A stretch of 64,000 nucleotides of DNA from Barrientosiimonas humi. GTDB taxonomy: Bacteria; Actinomycetota; Actinomycetes; Actinomycetales; Dermatophilaceae. Each line of letters opens with the position of its first letter. Position 1 is the stretch's first letter. Location of the stretch: contig NZ_VFOK01000001.1 in assembly GCF_006716095.1 (NCBI RefSeq), positions 3,007,375-3,071,374 of the forward strand. The letters run 5' to 3'. The translations under genes were made by a program, and so were the position numbers. Of this stretch, positions 50,517 to 59,400 are shown in pieces. Below the pieces are notes generated by a model that was not told the origin of the DNA, did no database searches, and saw nothing but the letters and a program-made list of their open reading frames with translations.

Positions 50517-50562
50517 TTGAGGGGCTTACCGGCTACTCGATCGGCCCAGGACCTCGATCAGC

Positions 50563-51366
50563 TCACGCGTCGCAGCTCGGCGCCTTGTCGTACGCCGCCC
50601 GCGCCTTGGCGAACGCGTCCTGGTTGGGGCCGGCGCCGGAGACCATGGAGCGCCACTCCTTGAGGTAGGTCTCGGGGTTGGTGTGGTCCTTGCGCTTCAT
50701 CATCGCGACGTGCTTGCCCCAGTCGCCGTTGACGTTGCGCCCGGCCACCACGGCCTTGTCGAGGGTCCCGGCCCGCTCGAGGCAGTCACGCACCTGCGGG
50801 CTCGCGGAGTCGCGGTCGATCGTGTCGCAGCCGCCGGACTTGCTGCCCTGATAGGTGCTGTTGGCCTTGGTGAACCCGGAGACGTCGCTGTCGCCGTTCT
50901 TCTTGGTGTCGGCCCAGATCTTCTTGGTCTGGTCCCAGCTGATCTTGCCGGCGCGGTAGTCCTTGTCGGCGTTGGTGTGGCCGGTCCAGCTGCTCCAGCT
51001 GGCGCCGGCCGCCTTGACCGCCTTGTCGCCGGCGTCGAGCTGGCTGCGGCAGCCGGCCGGCAGGGAGCCGTCGCTCGGTGCCGGGGTCTGCGACGCGGAG
51101 CTGCTCGTCGTGCTCGGCTCGCTCGGCGCCGCGGCGCTGGCCGAGTCGTCGGTCCCGCTGTGCGTGCTGTGGTCGCTGCCGCTCGCGGACTCGCTCGCCG
51201 TGGCTCCGGGCGAGGTCGGTGACGACGCCGACGTCGTGTCGCCGCCGTCGTCGGACATCAGCTGCCAGGCGCCGAACCCGAGTCCCCCCACCAGAAGCAG
51301 GCCCAGCACCGCCGCGACGGGAGCGCCCCCTCCGCCCTCGTTCTGGGCTCTGTGTTTCCCTGCCAT
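50563..51366 (-). CDS. Membrane-anchored hypothetical surface protein with Ser/Thr-rich linker
   Basis: The 267-residue protein has a short cytoplasmic N-terminus, a single hydrophobic helix (APVAAVLGLLLVGGLGFGAW, residues ~15-35), a ~65-residue Ser/Thr/Ala/Asp-rich linker, and a C-terminal domain of ~160 residues. The domain contains repeated W, K and Y motifs (ASWSSWTGHTNADKDY, KISWDQTKKIWADTKKNGD) and four cysteines in two pairs. It is probably anchored with the domain outside the cell. Similar low-complexity surface proteins occur widely in actinobacteria; I cannot name this one. Confidence 0.72.
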   Translation of the reverse strand: MAGKHRAQNEGGGGAPVAAVLGLLLVGGLGFGAWQLMSDDGGDTTSASSPTSPGATASESASGSDHSTHSGTDDSASAAAPSEPSTTSSSASQTPAPSDGSLPAGCRSQLDAGDKAVKAAGASWSSWTGHTNADKDYRAGKISWDQTKKIWADTKKNGDSDVSGFTKANSTYQGSKSGGCDTIDRDSASPQVRDCLERAGTLDKAVVAGRNVNGDWGKHVAMMKRKDHTNPETYLKEWRSMVSGAGPNQDAFAKARAAYDKAPSCDA

Positions 51367-51438
51367 GACAAGACGATGGCACAGTCCGGGCGCGGACGAG
51401 AACGGCGTTCATGAAATCTGGCTGCGAGACTTGGCGTC

Positions 51439-52095
51439 ATGCAGATCGAGGTTGACGGCCGCGCGGCGGTCGCGCAGGCCCCCGAGCGAGCGACCCTGAC
51501 GATGCGCCTGGGCTTCGAGGGCGGCGACCCCGACGCCCCGCTGCGCGCCACGACCGAGCTGGTGCGGCGGGTGCAGTCGGAGGTGCAGCAGCTCGCGGCG
51601 GCCCAGCCGTCGCCCACGACGTGGTCGGCGTTCCTGCCGATCAGCACCCGCAGCTGGCGGCCGTACGCCCAGGACGGGTCGCTGGCGCCGATGCGCTACG
51701 CCGCGGCCGCCGACGTGAAGGTGAAGTTCCGCGACTTCGCCGCGCTGGCCCGGTTCTGCTCCGCCTGGGGCGCTCAGGAGGGCGTGACGCTCAGCCACGT
51801 CGAGTGGACCCTCGTCGAGCAGACCCACCGGCAGCTGTCGGACGAGGTGCTGACCAAGGCGGTGCAGTCGGCGCAGCGGCGGGCCGAGTCGATCGCCCGC
51901 GCGGCCCGGGTCGACGGCGTGCAGTTCGAGAGCGTCAGCGACCCCCGGCCGAACGACGCCGGCGGCCAACCGGCCTTCGCGGCCCGCGCGATGTCGGCGA
52001 ACGCCGGCGGCGAGGGGTTCGACCTCTCGCCGGAGGACGTGCGCATCGAGGAGCACGTCCGGGCCGTGTTCTCCACGAGCCGTCCGGGCGAGTAG
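51439..52095 (+). CDS. SIMPL (DUF541) domain protein
   Basis: The 218-residue protein matches the SIMPL domain: MQIEVDGRAAVAQAPERATL, the central RYAAAADVKVKFRDFAALAR, and LTKAVQSAQRRAESIARAAR, the long helix typical of the family. Bacterial SIMPL proteins are often secreted or periplasmic and linked to oxidative-stress resistance, but this one has no signal peptide. ATG at 51439, 72 bp divergent from the surface protein. Function unknown beyond family. Confidence 0.85.
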   Translation: MQIEVDGRAAVAQAPERATLTMRLGFEGGDPDAPLRATTELVRRVQSEVQQLAAAQPSPTTWSAFLPISTRSWRPYAQDGSLAPMRYAAAADVKVKFRDFAALARFCSAWGAQEGVTLSHVEWTLVEQTHRQLSDEVLTKAVQSAQRRAESIARAARVDGVQFESVSDPRPNDAGGQPAFAARAMSANAGGEGFDLSPEDVRIEEHVRAVFSTSRPGE

Positions 52096-52146
52096 CGCTG
52101 CGGCACAAGGCCTTCGGCGCCACTCGCCCGAGGCGACGGACGGGGC

Positions 52147-52806
52147 TCAGCCCGCGTGGTTGCGCAGCAGCTGGGTGAAGGGCGTGACCTCTCCGAGGTC
52201 GGTGCCCGACCTGCGCGTACGCCGGTTGTCACCGGCCGCGGGCGCGAACCCTTCGACACCGGTCGGCTCCGCGACGACCAGCGCGGCCAGCTGGTCGGCC
52301 GCGCGGTGGATGCGCTCGCTGAGGCCCTCCTCGGCGGAGCCGAAGTCGGAGGTCGCGGCGAACACCGCGGTGGGCACGACGACGGCCCGCAGGTAGCTGA
52401 ACAGCGGTCGCATCGCGTGGTCGAGCACCAGCGCGTGGCGCGCGGTGCCGGCGGTGGCCGCGATCAGCACCGGGGTGCCGGTGAGCGCGTCGGTGTCGAG
52501 CGAGTCGACGAACATCTTGAACAGGCCGCTGTAGCTCGCGCTGAACGTCGGGGTGACGGCGATGATGCCGTCGGCCTCGGCGATGAGCTCGTGCGCGCGG
52601 GTCAGCTTCGGGGTGGGCATCCCGCCGCTGGTCATCATCTGCGCCAGGTCGCTGGCGAGCTCGCGCAGCTCGAGGACCTCCACCTCGAGCGCCTCCCCGC
52701 GCGCGGTGACCGCGGCGCGGGTGGCGTCGATGAGCTGGTCGGTGAGCAACCGCGTCGAGGACGGGTTGGACAGACCGGCGGTGATGGCGACGACGCGACG
52801 GCTCAT
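52147..52806 (-). CDS. NADPH-dependent FMN reductase, CE1759-like partner of an LLM monooxygenase
   Basis: The 219-residue flavodoxin-like reductase has the FMN-binding SRRVVAITAGLSNPSSTRLL and IAVTPTFSASYSGLFKMFVD, which are characteristic of the family of FMN reductases paired with luciferase-like proteins (CE1759 type). It supplies reduced FMN. Its ATG at 52806 overlaps the stop of the monooxygenase gene 52803-53972, and the pair is a known actinobacterial two-component arrangement. Substrate of the system is unknown. Confidence 0.92.
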   Translation of the reverse strand: MSRRVVAITAGLSNPSSTRLLTDQLIDATRAAVTARGEALEVEVLELRELASDLAQMMTSGGMPTPKLTRAHELIAEADGIIAVTPTFSASYSGLFKMFVDSLDTDALTGTPVLIAATAGTARHALVLDHAMRPLFSYLRAVVVPTAVFAATSDFGSAEEGLSERIHRAADQLAALVVAEPTGVEGFAPAAGDNRRTRRSGTDLGEVTPFTQLLRNHAG

Positions 52807-53972
52807 ACCGACGCCTCCTTCTCCTGGTTGTTGTCGGCGGCGGCAGCGTCGGCCTCGGCCACGTCGGCGGCCGGGGCGACGAGCAGGTGGCGGCTGTCGG
52901 GACCCTGCGCGACGAGCGAGGCGTGCGTGGGCGGGTCGCTCGGCACGTGCTCGGGGCGACGGGCCTCGAACTCGCGGCGCAGGACCGGCACGACCTCCTT
53001 GCCGAGGATCTCGATCTGCTCGAGCACGACGTCGGTCGGCAGACCGGCGTGGTCCAGCAGGAACAGCTGGCGCTGGTAGTCGCCCATCTGGTCGGCGAAG
53101 CCGAGCGTGCGCTCGATGACCATCTCGGGCGTACCGACCGTCAGCGGCGTGGTGCGCGTGAACTCCTCCAGCGACGGGCCGTAGCCGTAGACCGGGGCCA
53201 CGTCGAAGTAGGGGCGGAAGCGCTTCTTGGCCTCGGCCTCGGTCTCGCCCATGAAGACCTGGCCGCCCAGCCCGACGATCGCCTGGTCGGCGCTGCCGTG
53301 GCCGTAGTGCTCGAAGCGGCGGCGGTAGAGGTTGACCATCTGGGCGGTGTGCTCGGGGTTCCAGAAGATGTTGTTGTGGAAGAACCCGTCGCCGTAGAAC
53401 GCGGCCTGCTCGGCGATCTCCGTCGAGCGGATCGACCCGTGCCAGACGAACGGCGGGACGCCGTCGAGCGGCTGCGGCGCGAGGGTGAAACCGCGCAGCG
53501 GGGTGCGGAACTGGCCCTGCCAGTCGACGACCTTCTCGCGCCAGAGGCGGCGCAGCAGGTGGTAGTTCTCGACGGCCAGCGGGATGCCCTGGCGGATGTC
53601 CTTGCCGAACCAGGGGTAGACCGGGCCGGTGTTGCCGCGGCCCATCATCAGGTCGATGCGGCCGCCGGACAGGTGCTGCAGGAACGCGTAGTCCTCAGCG
53701 ATCTTGACCGGGTCGTTGGTGGTGATCAGCGTCGTCGAGGTCGACAGCTGGAGCTTGTCGGTCTTGGCGGCGATGTATCCGAGGTGCGTGGTCGGCGACG
53801 ACGGCACGAAGGGCGGGTTGTGGTGCTCGCCGGTGGCGAACACGTCGAGCCCGACCTCCTCGGCCTTCAGCGCGATCTTCGTCATCGCGTCGATCCGCTC
53901 GCCCTCGGTCGGCGTACGGCCGGTGGTCGGGTCCGGCGTCACGTCGCCGACGGAGAAGATCCCGAACTGCAT
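52803..53972 (-). CDS. Luciferase-like flavin-dependent monooxygenase, CE1758-like
   Basis: The 389-residue LLM-class enzyme starts MQFGIFSVGDVTPDPTTGRT and includes GLDVFATGEHHNPPFVPSSP, LQLSTSTTLITTNDPVKIAE, GRIDLMMGRGNTGPVYPWFG and FVWHGSIRSTEIAEQAAFYG, all consistent with the CE1758 family that works with a CE1759-type FMN reductase. Family members oxidise small organic substrates with FMNH2 and O2. GAGGAG lies nine bases upstream of the ATG. Overlap with the reductase (ATGA) suggests coupled translation. An inverted repeat lies 20 bp upstream of its start. Confidence 0.93.
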   Translation of the reverse strand: MQFGIFSVGDVTPDPTTGRTPTEGERIDAMTKIALKAEEVGLDVFATGEHHNPPFVPSSPTTHLGYIAAKTDKLQLSTSTTLITTNDPVKIAEDYAFLQHLSGGRIDLMMGRGNTGPVYPWFGKDIRQGIPLAVENYHLLRRLWREKVVDWQGQFRTPLRGFTLAPQPLDGVPPFVWHGSIRSTEIAEQAAFYGDGFFHNNIFWNPEHTAQMVNLYRRRFEHYGHGSADQAIVGLGGQVFMGETEAEAKKRFRPYFDVAPVYGYGPSLEEFTRTTPLTVGTPEMVIERTLGFADQMGDYQRQLFLLDHAGLPTDVVLEQIEILGKEVVPVLRREFEARRPEHVPSDPPTHASLVAQGPDSRHLLVAPAADVAEADAAAADNNQEKEASV

Positions 53973-53991
53973 CGTTGCTCACTCCTCAGTG

Positions 53992-54013
53992 GGTAGTTGA
54001 AGTGTCCACTACC
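53992..54013. promoter_or_regulatory. Inverted repeat upstream of the flavin monooxygenase operon
   Basis: GGTAGT and ACTACC arms are separated by ten bases (TGAAGTGTCC). The internal TAGTTGA resembles the TAGTTGAC complement found at the marR locus. It sits 20 bp before the monooxygenase ATG, so it likely covers the promoter. The identity of the regulator is unknown. Confidence 0.5.
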
Positions 54014-54051
54014 TCGAACGGTACCCCCTCCCGGGGTATTCCCGGGAGGGC

Positions 54052-55626
54052 TCAGCCGAAGCCGTGCGCCGCCAGCGGGTGCATCAGCTCGCGCTCCTCG
54101 TAGGCCAGGTGGGACAGCAGCGTGTCGGTCAGCAGGTCGACCGACTCACCCAGCCGCGCGAGCGCGTCGCGCCCGGCCTGGCCGTACCCCTCCGCCTCGA
54201 CGAGCCCCACCAGCGCGCGGTCGAGCTGGTCGAGCACGTCGGCGATGACCTCGTGCTCCTCCTGCAGCTGGTTCAGCACCGGCTCCAGGTCGGGCTGGCT
54301 GCGCTGCAGGTGGGGGAAGACCGAGCGGTCCTCGAGCGTGTGGTGGCCGGTGACGATGCGGCAGTAGCTCTCGCAGTAGGCGCCGAGCGTCCAGTTGTTC
54401 TGCCGCATGGTCATGGTGTTGATCACCGAGCGGGCCGCGCCGACGGAAAGGTGCCCCTCGCGTACCTGGTCCACGATGCTGCGCACCTGCTCCAGCTCGG
54501 CGCGCAGGCCGTCGTGGATGTCGACCAGGTGCTGCGGCGCGGCCTGCTGGGCGAGCGGGTATCGCGCGTCGTCGGGCTTGGGCAGGGTCGGCCGGCTCGC
54601 CTCGTCCCACGGGAGCTCGGGGCGCAGGCGGGTGCCGTCGTCGGCGGTCGGGGTGACCTGGAGGGGTTGCGGCTCGTCCCCACGGGGTACGCCCGTGGCC
54701 GGGTGCTCGGGCGCCGTCGCCTGGCCGGTGGGCAGCGCGGTCTGCGGGGCGGAGCGGCGCTGCTCGACCAGGTCGCGCAGGCTCGGGCCGACCTCGTCGG
54801 CGAACCGGCGCAGCGTGTCGGGGTCGTCGGTGCCGAGCACGAAGGTGCTCATGCCGGTCGTCGTCGCGAGGTCGGCGAGCTCCTCGGCCCACTGGTCGGG
54901 GGTGCCCTTGAGGAAGCCGCCGCCCCGGCCGAAGGAGCCGAAGATGTTGTAGATCCGGCGGATGTCGCGCGGGTCGCGGCCGGCCTTGACCGCGGCAGCG
55001 TCGACGGCGGCGGACAGCTCGGGCAGCGCGGGCGGGTCGGCGTAACCCATGCTCGGCACCCAGCCGTCGGCGAGCTGGCCGGTGAGGCGCAGCATGCGCG
55101 GCTTGTACGCCCCGAACCAGATGGGGATGTCGTGCGCCGGGCGCGGGCCGCCGCGGAACCCGACGACCTGGTAGTGCTCGCCGTCCTCGCGCACCGACTC
55201 CCCCGCCCAGACCGCGCGGATGATGCGCACCGCCTCGACCAGGGCGTCGACCGCCTCCTTCGGCGAGCGGCGCGGGCCGCCGGCCGCGACGATCGCGTCC
55301 CAGAACGCGCCGGTGCCGAGACCCAGCTCGACCCGGCCGCCGGTGAGCAGGTCGAGCGACGCGGCGGACTTGGCCAGCACCGCCGGCGGGCGCAGCGGCA
55401 GCGAGGCGACGTTGGGTGCGAGACGGATGGTGGACGTACGTGCCCCGAGGAAGGACAGCAGGGTCCAGGTGTCGACGAAGTCGCGCTGATAGGGGTGGTC
55501 CTGGATGCTGACGACGTCGACGCCGCTGACCTCGGCCAGCTGGACGAGCTCGAGCAGCTGTGGGAGCGCGTCGGCGCGAGGGGTGGGGAAGAGTCCGAGC
55601 TGGATGTCATGACCAAGATCCGGCAT
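54052..55626 (-). CDS. Fusion of luciferase-like oxidoreductase and hemerythrin domain
   Basis: The 524-residue protein has two parts. Residues ~1-285 form an LLM TIM barrel (VVSIQDHPYQRDFVDTWTLL, VELGLGTGAFWDAIVAAGG, IPIWFGAYKPRMLRLTGQLA), closest in look to F420- or FMN-dependent members. A proline-rich linker (~290-370) leads to a hemerythrin-like four-helix bundle with ligand-type residues in LVDIHDGLRAELEQV, IVTGHHTLEDRSVFPHL, LQEEHEVIADVLDQL and LLSHLAYEERELMHPLA. Hemerythrin domains bind a di-iron centre and oxygen. A fusion of the two is uncommon. ATG at 55626; no adjacent partner gene. Role inferred as redox or oxygen sensing linked to oxidation. Confidence 0.88.
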   Translation of the reverse strand: MPDLGHDIQLGLFPTPRADALPQLLELVQLAEVSGVDVVSIQDHPYQRDFVDTWTLLSFLGARTSTIRLAPNVASLPLRPPAVLAKSAASLDLLTGGRVELGLGTGAFWDAIVAAGGPRRSPKEAVDALVEAVRIIRAVWAGESVREDGEHYQVVGFRGGPRPAHDIPIWFGAYKPRMLRLTGQLADGWVPSMGYADPPALPELSAAVDAAAVKAGRDPRDIRRIYNIFGSFGRGGGFLKGTPDQWAEELADLATTTGMSTFVLGTDDPDTLRRFADEVGPSLRDLVEQRRSAPQTALPTGQATAPEHPATGVPRGDEPQPLQVTPTADDGTRLRPELPWDEASRPTLPKPDDARYPLAQQAAPQHLVDIHDGLRAELEQVRSIVDQVREGHLSVGAARSVINTMTMRQNNWTLGAYCESYCRIVTGHHTLEDRSVFPHLQRSQPDLEPVLNQLQEEHEVIADVLDQLDRALVGLVEAEGYGQAGRDALARLGESVDLLTDTLLSHLAYEERELMHPLAAHGFG

Positions 55627-55759
55627 GGGCTCATCGTGGCACTCGAAGGTGTGCGCCTTCCCGGTTGGCCGCGGGCGGAGCTGTTGCGGCGCGGGGCCGT
55701 TCGCGAAGACATGACAGACGTCAGGGGTGCCCCACCCCGTCGGGTGTCAGGGTGACGGC

Positions 55760-55948
55760 ATGAACCGCCGCGTCCTGACCTTCGTCGCCCTGGCCGTCTC
55801 CATGCTCTACGGCGTGCTGGTGGGCGTCGCGGACGACCGCAGCGTGATCGCGCCCGTCGGGGGAGTCGTGGTCGCGCTGTGCTGGGTCGCGGTGGGGATG
55901 TTCGGCCGGGACCCCGGGGAGGGTCGCGAGCGCAGACGGGTGCGCTGA
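55760..55948 (+). CDS. Small two-helix membrane protein, 62 residues
   Basis: Starting at the ATG 55760 the product is MNRRVLTFVALAVSMLYGVL, continuing with VGVADD and a second hydrophobic stretch (VIAPVGGVVVALCWVAVGMF), then a charged tail (GRDPGEGRERRRVR). Both helices are strong and the basic N-terminus predicts an in-out topology. It is divergent from the fusion gene, with 133 bp between the starts. No function can be assigned, and a small ORF of this size needs expression evidence. Confidence 0.55.
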   Translation: MNRRVLTFVALAVSMLYGVLVGVADDRSVIAPVGGVVVALCWVAVGMFGRDPGEGRERRRVR

Positions 55949-56474
55949 CCCCGCGGCTCGGCTGACGAGGGGGCAGCCGAGCCGCCGGGGCGAGTAGTTC
56001 GGGGAAGGAGCGCCGCGAGGAACGAGCGCGTCGCCGAGTGGTCACTTGTGGCGGGTGCGCCGCAGTTCACACCAGCAACGAGTGACCACTCGACGCGCTG
56101 TCCGATCTGTTCGGACACGGTCGGGGTCACGCGTTCCCAGACTCCCCTCACGAGGAGCGCCGCTGCCGCAGGATCTGCTCGCCCGTGCGAAGTACGCCGG
56201 GAGCCTGGCGGCGATGGGCGTGGCTGAGCAGCTCCCAGCAGACCTTTCCGCGCCAGGTCCGGCGCGGCAGCTTCTGGGCTGTCCCACTGCCCCGGACACC
56301 GTCGCTGCGGGAAGGCAGTTCGTCGATCGGTCCGGCTGGTGAGGCGGAGTGCCGGGCACAGGTGGCGCGAACTGCCTTGTCAGCGCGACGGTTTGGTGGC
56401 GTGACGGGCGCCCGCCTCAGCTCTGCGCGTGGCGGTCGGCCACCTCCCGCATCTGGGCCCGTCGTACGTCGTTC
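55949..56474. other. Gene-poor stretch between the small membrane protein and the CRISPR array
   Basis: Apart from the palindrome at 56036-56091 I find no gene I would defend in 526 bp. On the plus strand, about 56168-56342 reads LPQDLLARAKYAGSLAAMGV, continuing AEQLPADLSAPG and ending QFVDRSGW with a TGA. This looks like the C-terminal end of a real protein without its beginning, so it may be a gene remnant. From ~56400 the sequence is CRISPR trailer. Confidence 0.5.
56036..56091. repeat. 56-nt palindromic element, copy 3 (reverse orientation)
   Basis: The reverse complement aligns with copies 1 and 2 over all 56 bases, with a single arm change (CTTGT to CTCGT) and a few centre differences. 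To its left, GAGGAACGAGCGCGTC and nearby GAACTACTCG in reverse resemble a decayed REP-like element, the same companion found beside copy 2. Confidence 0.8.
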
Positions 56475-59400
56475 GGCTCATCCCCGCTCGCGCAGGGCGG
56501 ACCACGCCGCACCTACTCGCCTATGGTCCTAACTGGGCTCATCCCCGCTCGCGCGGGGCGGACTGAATTTCCTGACAAACTCTGAGAGGACGTAGTCGGC
56601 TCATCCCCGCTCGCGCGGGGCGGACAGCCCGGTCCCGGCCGCGGTCGACGAGCCGTCCGGCTCATCCCCGCTCGCGCGGGGCGGACTCGATCGAGTCGGC
56701 CGCCGGCGGGTCGCTGAGCGGCTCATCCCCGCTCGCGCGGGGCGGACACCCCAGGAGCGCCGCGGCTCATGTGGTGGGAGGGCTCATCTCCGCTCGCGCG
56801 GGGCGGACGACTCGCTCACCGACGACGACGACAGGCCGGTGGGCTCATCCCCGCTCGCGCGGGGCGGACTCCGAGACGCGCCAACCCATTCCGCGCGCGG
56901 CCGGCTCATCCCCGCTCGCGCGGGGCGGACTCCGAGACGCGCCAACCCATTCCGCGCGCGGCCGGCTCATCCCCGCTCGCGCGGGGCGGACGAGTGCCAC
57001 GCGCGCCACGTCGGCGGCAGGCACGGCTCATCCCCGCTCGCGCGGGGCGGACTTCCGGGACACCCCGGCGCGGTCGAGGAGGCTGGGCTCATCCCCGCTC
57101 GCGCGGGGCGGACGCCACCTCGAGCTCGGCCGACCACAGTGAGCGCGGGGCGGACCGCGGCCGGCCGCCGTTGAGGTCGAGGTAGGCCGGCTCATCCCCG
57201 CTCGCGCGGGGCGGACCCCGTCGGGATCGTCGGCACCGGCGGCTTCGTCGGCTCATCCCCGCTCGCGCGGGGCGGACTTCCGGGACACCCCGGCGCGGTC
57301 GAGGAGGCTGGGCTCATCCCCGCTCGCGCGGGGCGGACGCCACCTCGAGCTCGGCCGACCACAGTGAGCGCGGGGCGGACCGCGGCCGGCCGCCGTTGAG
57401 GTCGAGGTAGGCCGGCTCATCCCCGCTCGCGCGGGGCGGACCCCGTCGGGATCGTCGGCACCGGCGGCTTCGTCGGCTCATCCCCGCTCGCGCGGGGCGG
57501 ACGGGACTGCCACCCGCCACGGCCACTCGTCTTCGGGCTCATCCCCGCTCGCGCGGGGCGGACGGGCTCGTGGCGTTGTTGACGATGCGCTGGATCGGCT
57601 CATCCCCGCTCGCGCGGGGCGGACTCCAACGCGCTCAATCCCTATAGCGGGCAGGAGGGCTCATCCCCGCTCGCGCGGGGCGGACGCCGACGCGCTCGGC
57701 GTCAGTCCGCTGGTGTGGGGCTCATCCCCGCTCGCGCGGGGCGGACCACCTACAGCAGGCCGGCCCCGGCGCGGGGCTGGGCTCATCCCCGCTCGCGCGG
57801 GGCGGACCCGACACCGACACAGGAGAGACCGATGACTGAGGGCTCATCCCCGCTCGCGCGGGGCGGACGAAGACTGGGGTCAGGGCGAGGAGTACAAGCT
57901 GGGCTCATCCCCGCTCGCGCGGGGCGGACCAGCCGTACGGGCCGTGGTCGTCGGTCGCGACGGGCTCATCCCCGCTCGCGCGGGGCGGACGGAGGCACCG
58001 GCCAGACGTCTCGTCTGCAAGCGGGCTCATCCCCGCTCGCGCGGGGCGGACACCGAGGTCAGGACCGCGGCGACCTGCTCGGCGGGCTCATCCCCGCTCG
58101 CGCGGGGCGGACACGACCACGGTCTTCGAGACGGCGAAGGACGTGGGCTCATCCCCGCTCGCGCGGGGCGGACTCGCCTGGCGTGTACGCGTAGAGTTCG
58201 TGTCCGGGCTCATCCCCGCTCGCGCGGGGCGGACTCCCCCCAAACTTGCATTGCGCCCCTGCCCCAGGGCTCATCCCCGCTCGCGCGGGGCGGACGTGAG
58301 GGATCGGCTCCGTGCGGTGTCGACCGCCGGCTCATCCCCGCTCGCGCGGGGCGGACTGGTCCGAGCCCTTCATGTGGAACGCGGGGTTGGGCTCATCCCC
58401 GCTCGCGCGGGGCGGACGGCAGCGACGCCGGCAAGGGCTGGGCGTCGAAGGGCTCATCCCCGCTCGCGCGGGGCGGACTATGGTCACCTAGACCACAATC
58501 CCGCCGATTCCGGCTCATCCCCGCTCGCGCGGGGCGGACTGCATATCGGTGCATTCCGCCTGCTTCGTCCGCGGCTCATCCCCGCTCGCGCGGGGCGGAC
58601 GTCTCAGAATGTGAAATGGATCGGCCGGGGAGGGGCTCATCCCCGCTCGCGCGGGGCGGACGTCTCGTCGCAGACAAAGCACCGATATTGACGAGGCTCA
58701 TCCCCGCTCGCGCGGGGCGGACTCGCCACCCGCAAGCGCGGCATCGACCGTGACCGGCTCATCCCCGCTCGCGCGGGGCGGACCGCAACATTCCCTGCCC
58801 CATCTGCCGCCGCGCTGGCTCATCCCCGCTCGCGCGGGGCGGACCGCAACATTCCCTGCCCCATCTGCCGCCGCGCTGGCTCATCCCCGCTCGCGCGGGG
58901 CGGACCCTGTCGTGCGCGGTCACTGTGGAGGTTTCAAGGGCTCATCCCCGCTCGCGCGGGGCGGACGCTAATGTCCGTGCCGGTCATTTCGGCGGCCACG
59001 GCTCATCCCCGCTCGCGCGGGGCGGACCACACGCTCGATTGCCCACGCGGGATCGCGGCCGGCTCATCCCCGCTCGCGCGGGGCGGACGGCACGGGCATT
59101 ACTGCCCGTGCCGCACGTAGGGGCTCATCCCCGCTCGCGCGGGGCGGACCCTGGGGTTGAACACCACTGCCCTGAAAGGGGAGGCTCATCCCCGCTCGCG
59201 CGGGGCGGACTTCTCGGTCAACGCCCGCGGTCACTTTGCATCGGGCTCATCCCCGCTCGCGCGGGGCGGACAGGACGCCGACGCCGGAGACGGGTCGCAG
59301 CAGGGGCTCATCCCCGCTCGCGCGGGGCGGACCACTACCGACACCATCGCCGCCCGCGTCGTGGCGGCTCATCCCCGCTCGCGCGGGGCGGACGCGTTCC

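Noticed and set aside
56042-56359. A 105-codon minus-strand frame next to the array.
   Set aside because: It runs through the 56-nt palindrome, and its residues are rich in Arg/Ser/Pro without any motif.
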